Assembly: GCA_023313575.1 (NCBI GenBank)
Contig: JAJTTP010000010.1
Span: 62,001 to 126,000, forward strand
Length of the DNA: 64,000 nucleotides
Direction: 5' to 3'
Source: Eutypella sp. D-1
Taxonomy: Eukaryota; Ascomycota; Sordariomycetes; Xylariales; Diatrypaceae
This document shows, piece by piece, positions 58,490 to 64,000 of the stretch (within the stretch, counting starts at the first letter, position 1; the number at the start of each line of letters is the position of its first letter). The position numbers and the translations under genes were made by a program. Under the pieces are notes generated by a model. It saw only the letters and a program-made list of their open reading frames with translations, was not told the DNA's origin and made no database searches.

Positions 58490-61400
58490 TCAATATCCCC
58501 GCTAGCCACCACGAATTCCTCAACGACGTCAACCATGACGCCTACGACGACAGAACACGATTTTCGTTTTCCGCGACGGCCTTTTGCTGCGGCGAATAGC
58601 CGTTTTTATGTTGGCGACACTCAATCCGCATCAGCTCAGCACCGGTCGCCCGCTTCGACTAAGAAGAATAGTGATGGTGTCTTCTCCGCTGCTCCCGCTA
58701 CTGCTCCTGCTGCTGCCGCCGACGATGATTCCAAGAACGGTGTAGAGCAGGATAGTCCAGGTGATTGGCGATTGCAAGAGTTGAACTTGGATTTTACCAA
58801 ATCCAATCTCAATGCCAATTCCACCGATGCTAACACTGCGAGCCAACTGCCCGAATTCTTGCGAATGCCTCTCTTCCCGACTTTGCAGAATGATCTCGTC
58901 AGTTCCGACCAGAGCTTGGAGCAGATGCGGGAGGATGATCCACTGGCGACTCAAGTTTGGAAGTTCTTCAAGAATACCAAACAGACCCTCCCTAATCAGG
59001 CACGCATGGAAAACTTGACCTGGCGCATGATGTATGCAAACATGCGAAAGTGCAGGCAAGAGCAACAAGAGCGGTATGGTCCTTTTCCCTTAGTTTTTCT
59101 GCTGCTTGTGATTGCGCTCTGCTCTTTCTGTTCTCACTTTCGCTCTCTTGGCTTTCCTGGCTTTCCCAGCTTTCCTTAAGGTGCTGTCGTATTGTATCAT
59201 CGTAACAATCGCAAAGATTCTGGAACCCGTTCTAACATGGAGGGGCCTTGCTGCATCTTTATAGGCCTGCTGCACGGCAAACATTCAATATGACTAATAA
59301 CAACAACGCCCCAAGCGGTATTGCGCAATTGAGGAAAACGTCGGACCTAAGCCTAGGGCAGCAGGTTGACCCAATGAATCTTGATGACTTCATATTCCCT
59401 GAAAACGCGCCATCTGCAACATTGTCTACCCCGGCGCAATCGGCAGACTTGAGACAGAGGCAGCAGATGCAACAACAACAGAACCGCAAGGACGGCGTTG
59501 CGTCTGGCAATCCACAGGCAACTGCCATACCCATCAAATCCCGGAAGCATGCGTCTTCTCAGCCATTAATTCCGCAATCCGTGCCTGCCGCCCATCAGAG
59601 GCACCAGGACGAGTTTGGTTATGTCACCCGACACCACCGAAAGACCAGCATAGATGACAGGCGGGTGAGTAAAGTGATATTTTCTTTCCTTAAGTCAGTA
59701 GTCAACTTCAATACCTTCCATTGCATGTTTAATGCGCACGTATATAAATGACCCCTAGCCTCCTATGGCCTCCCATCCTGATAAGAAGGTTTGCCACTTC
59801 ACCTCGATGCACCACCTCGATGCACCCTACCTACATATGGAGAGATAAACATGCAGCTGACGATCCCTACCAGACCCGTAATCTCAAGCGCCCGGCTGAT
59901 TTCTCTCCCCATGTTGCTGCTTTTGGTAGTAGCTTGGTTCCCAACGAGGCCGATGCTGATGCTGACCTCCAGGAGTACTCATTGGATCAATCCAACGCTC
60001 AAACCACCCCGCAGGTGCCTCAGCATCCCCATGTGCCATACCCGTTGGATACCTATCAGTTAGAGAATGATCCCATTATCACATCGGCCGGACCTTTTCA
60101 GCAGAACTTCCCCTTTTCTCCATCCACATCTCCGATGGTATCTCATGGCCCGTTTACTAACATGTACAACCAACCGAACGCTCCGCATGGCTCGGTGAAT
60201 GGTGCGGATTATTACTCACCTCCCGGATCTGCCTATCAATCCGCCGTGTCAACGCCGCATCCAATGTCGGAGGGCGAAAGCATGTTCTTCACCCCGATGG
60301 ACATCCGACACCAGCGACCACATGGCTTCCGCCCAGGTCCAGGACACGTTAGCAATCCGATGGGCCAGCAGTACATGTATCCTCCCCACAGCAATACCCC
60401 ACTATTCCATCCAGTCACTTCCGCAGCCGATCCCACTGCGTCGTCCTTTGCTTCTACTGGAAATTTTGGCCATGTCGACCCCAGCCACGTTTTCCACAAT
60501 GATCGCTCGACCCGGTCCCCCGGAGTTGCTATGGGTAACGAGGCTATGTTCACGTTTGGCGCAGACTCAGACAATGAGGATGACGATGGCGGCGCTTTCG
60601 CCGACCGTAATTTGGTAATGCCGGACTTCTCTAATGCAGATGAGTCGAGTATGGATGTGAATGCTGGAAGTACGTTAGGCTGGGACGCCTCGCTTCCTGG
60701 CCAGTTCAGCACACAGGCTGCGCGCTATCCGGGTGGCCCCCCTCGGAAGCAGGTCACGATTGGGGGAACTACTACCGATTACGTCAGTTCGAGTCTGGAC
60801 TGGGACACATCGAGTTTCCCCCGTTCACAATCGTTCAGGACAGCAAATGACAAGCGCCAGAAGATGCCGCGTAATGCTTCTACCCCAGCCATGAATAACT
60901 TGTTTGACTCCGTTACCCAGTCGAACCCCGGGTCTCCGCCCCCGGACGCCTCGGCGAACATGTCTGGTTTCTCTTCCGTCGCGCCTAGCCGTCCGTCATC
61001 CCCTCCGGGCTCAAAGCATGGCTCGACTACCAATCTTCAGGGAGCAGCAGGCAATCAAGGTGACGGAAATACCCCTACCACCTGCACTAATTGTTGTACA
61101 CAAACAACCCCCTTATGGCGTCGTAACCCCGAGGGTCAACCGCTTTGCAATGCGTGCGGCCTTTTCCTAAAGCTCCATGGTGTCGTGAGACCATTGAGTT
61201 TGAAGACCGATATTATCAAGAAGAGAAATCGTGGTTCTGGTGCGAGCCTCCCAGTAGGCTCTGGAAGTAGGTCGAAGAAAGGTGGAAACAGCACCCCCAC
61301 AGCAACAAGCTCTCGGCCTGCGTCCCGTAAAAACTCTACGCTTTCCATGCCATCGACGAGTAACACGGGACAAGCTTCTACGCCACCTGCCGCGAACCGA

Positions 61401-61904
61401 GCCAGTAGCGCTACTGAGGAAGAGAGCCCCCCGAGTGCCAGTGGTTCAGGAGCAAATACAGCAGGTAGCACGCCAAACAGCTATGCAGGCTCTAGCAGTG
61501 GGGCCGTAGGTGGCAAGGGTGTCGTGCCAATCGCTGCAGCCCCTCCAAAGAATGCCCCCGGGCCAGGAGCTGCCTCGACATCGCGACCCGGCAACAGCAG
61601 TTCGGGTACGTCGAAGCGACAAAGACGTGGCAGCAAGGGCGCCGCACAGAACGAGTCAATGGACATTGATAGCCCGGAAAATTCCACGGGCTCGAACGAT
61701 GCCGCCAGGTCCGTTGGGTCCTCTAGTGGCTTTGCCTCCCTGCAGAACCCATCGTCCACTTTCGGGCTCCAGAGTAGCTTCAGCATGTCGAACCGTCCGA
61801 CTTTGGGACAGGGGACAATCGGGATGTCGGCTACTCAGTCCAGTGGCCTGGTGAATTCGACCGGTGCTCCCCAGGAATGGGAATGGCTGACCATGAGTCT
61901 CTAA
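58454..61904 (+). CDS. nit-2: NIT2/AreA-type GATA factor, global nitrogen regulator
   Basis: Join 58454..59073, 59265..59664, 59874..61904; 1016 aa. This is the zinc-finger activator of nitrogen-catabolic genes, binding GATA sites. Exon 1 has a Thr/Ala-rich start, then the conserved fungal nitrogen-regulator block ([32 protein letters not shown]). Exon 2 has [23 protein letters not shown] and [18 protein letters not shown]. Exon 3 resumes with [13 protein letters not shown]; acidic stretches follow ([13 protein letters not shown]). One GATA finger, C-x2-C-x17-C-x2-C at about 744-768 ([29 protein letters not shown]), has a basic tail (DIIKKRNRG). The extreme C-terminus is EWEWLTMSL, the element that in AreA/NIT2 contacts the repressor NmrA/NMR. 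Intron 1 is GTATGG/TATAG (191 nt); intron 2 is GTGAGT/CTACCAG with a CTGAC branch (209 nt). Both keep phase and conserved junctions. Confidence 0.95.
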
Positions 61905-63890
61905 AGGGTGTCTATGATGCCTGTGAAGACTCATCTCAGTGTTGCCTACGTCTCACTTCGAACGGCGATGGGTACTCTTGCTGTCGGTATCCATTCGTTG
62001 CTGCCTTCATAGTACGCATGTGGAAACATCACGCATATCACATTGACTTGACTCGAAGCTAGTTCCTCCCATCCGACAGTCGTGATCAAGCGGACAACTA
62101 TTACTGGGCCCACTCACCCTATGTCCCTCTTCACTTCACGCACATATCGCGGCGTTCGGAGCATTTTTACGTTCGGCTGTACCAACGACCCCTGTAATTT
62201 CAGAACCCTGTGCGCGCATATTCCTGCTGGCTTCGATCGTTCCTCCAATGCTACTGGTCCACCAACTTTCCTATGTCAGCGAATAAGATACGATGACGAT
62301 AACGAAGCTGATGGGTCCGACGCATACTTGAAGTTCATATCACACGCTCCTCTGTCGGTCTTTCGAATTCTTGAATCTACCATGCTTAAACTTTCAAGCT
62401 TGCGCTCATCAGCATATGCGCACCTACAGTATGCCCCAAATTAACAACACGTCACGGGCTCACTTATACATGGACATGGCTTGCACCTGCCTTCCTTGGC
62501 AGGTATCATGAGCTACGAAGATAAGTTCATCCACGTCGAGCATGTGCTATGAAGTTACTTCAATGCTTTTCTTTTCTTTCTTTTCTATAATGCTTTATGC
62601 GCAATGAATGGATTCCTGGGTCTGGTTTGGAACACTGTTTAGAGCTGGGATTGATACCAATTGATATCTGCTTATATCCTTTTGTAGAAGACGGTGTTAA
62701 ATGGGGGGATAAGGGCAATGTTACGGGTGCCAACGCTTGACTAGGGATCCTATCTCTGGGTCAGAGTGGTAGCCCGACACAACTAAAGAGCCTGGCTAAT
62801 GTAGTATGTTTAGTTATGAGACTACACTTTACCTCAAGATGTTTGAACTCTTTGTGAAGCGTGGTTTTGTGTTTTTGATCATGGATGACCCCATCGTGCC
62901 AACCTTGCTTGCTTGCCTGCCTCTTGAACCTTGAGTTTATTGAATTACCCTGCTGACAGATCACAAAGTGTTACGTGGCATACTTTCGGATTAAGCTTTC
63001 AAGCGTCACCGACTTGAGGCTATCGCCACCCCATAGCCATGATGTCACGGCGTCTTAATGCCGCACGCCTAGTCGTTTACGAGAACATCGAGTCTCATCA
63101 GCATCAACGCCTGCTTATTGGCAGTGCACTGGCCATCCATTACTATTCAAGAGGTATTACTTACCTCTTGGGCATATCATCACGGTATCGTTGACCTTGC
63201 CCAGCTTCTCAAAGGTCGTATCGCTCGGTTTCCATCAACTTCGACCCCCTTCGCAGGCAATATCACTTGAAGTACCAGACGGGAGAAGCTTTATTACTGC
63301 AGGGTACTGTCGAGAGGATTTCGTATCGTAGCGCTCCCCGCTATGCGCTATCTCACCTTTTTTCACCTCATCAATTCCTTGACTATGTCATGCCGCTTGT
63401 TCCCTGTCTTACTGGAGGAGCCAGCGTTGGCCACGCGTCCGCACCCCGTCATGTCAACGCTATAATGCGCATGTCGTACAGGTTAGGCGGGCGGACATAG
63501 TCCTCGAAGGACGTTTATCCGTGCCGCCGGGCTCTTCCTACTCGCCAGGTGCCGGTACCCTCGACCTATCTGCACAGTTATAAGGGCTTGAGGCGGCGGA
63601 GGAGAGCCTCACAGGCCCCCGCAGCCGATGCTACAGGAGATCATTACGCTCGCCCGCACGAGTCTCGTGTGTACAAGGAATGTCACGGTGTCCTGCATAC
63701 TGCAATCCCGGTCCTTGCTGAGAACCTCAACCCTTACCTGAGCCTCAACGACGGCTTATTATAATTGCACAGGCCATCCATCACTAACCTTCCAACTTTA
63801 TGCCGCCCCTGCCCCCTTCCTCTCAACTCCAACTCCCTCATCCTTGGTCTCGCCCCATCCCCAACTGCGCAATAACATTTCTGGCTTCAT
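61905..63890. other. 3' flank of the GATA-factor gene and spacer to the right edge
   Basis: No gene is supported. Two similar strings, CTGGCCATCCATTACTA (about 63129) and AGGCCATCCATCACTA (about 63771), are too short to call a repeat. Pyrimidine-rich DNA from about 63785 to 63885 looks like a fungal leader. Confidence 0.4.
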
Positions 63891-64000
63891 ATGTCACTCC
63901 TGCCAAAGGATTTGCTTGATGTACAGCGCAACGGAACTCAAATGCCATTATACGTATCACCAAATGACTATGACCGCTGGCACAAGCCTGAACCCCTGGA
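63891..64000 (+). CDS. Possible 5' end of a gene cut by the right edge
   Basis: An ATG at 63891 follows a C/T-rich leader and opens a frame of 36 codons to the window edge (MSLLPKDLLDVQRNGTQMPL). The only support is the open frame and the leader composition; no family is recognised. Confidence 0.25.
   Translation, partial: MSLLPKDLLDVQRNGTQMPLYVSPNDYDRWHKPEPL

Overview
The window is nuclear DNA of a filamentous ascomycete (Pezizomycotina). The evidence is short spliceosomal introns with GTRNGY donors, CTAAC-type branch points and YAG acceptors, long gene-poor spacers, a fused mitochondrial ARG5,6 precursor, a NIT2/AreA-type GATA regulator, and a cluster of HET-like incompatibility genes. A Sordariomycete is most likely (inference from overall gene style; no species call is possible). 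I found no convincing tRNA, rRNA or CRISPR.

Layout. 1-446: 5' end of an unrecognised minus-strand gene. 1917-4709: ARG5,6 (arginine biosynthesis). 8239-9596: aspartate-semialdehyde dehydrogenase. 10440-11948: an MFS transporter. 13323-13810: remnant of a cytochrome P450 that has lost its haem cysteine. 14009-24963: an accessory island with three diverged HET-like paralogues (HET-A, HET-B, HET-C here) and one unrecognised multi-pass membrane protein. 25703-27518: a secreted S28 serine peptidase. 29343-30854: phosphopantothenate-cysteine ligase (CoA synthesis). 32397-33761: a GPI-type, Cys-containing cell-wall protein. 37636-39757: an NDR/Dbf2-class kinase (septation/mitotic exit). 41462-42372: a WBP11-like splicing factor. 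43296-44980: a monocarboxylate-transporter-type MFS protein whose second intron reads as a stwintron (an intron nested in another intron's donor). 45730-48074: a WSC-domain surface sensor. 58454-61904: the NIT2/AreA nitrogen regulator, preceded by about 10.4 kb without a recognisable gene. The right edge may hold the first codons of another gene.

Most genes are independent housekeeping or regulatory units. The island at 13.3-25 kb is the part that looks like a functional module: three HET-like proteins share an N-terminal helical region, a Cys/His cluster, a variant HET core and a C-terminal region, and they flank a membrane-protein gene. HET-B and HET-C each carry a splice or frame peculiarity near a region conserved with the other paralogues.

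Exon coordinates were derived by hand from splice signals and reading-frame continuity; every spliced CDS given sums to a multiple of three. Family assignments come from recognising motifs, not from a database search.
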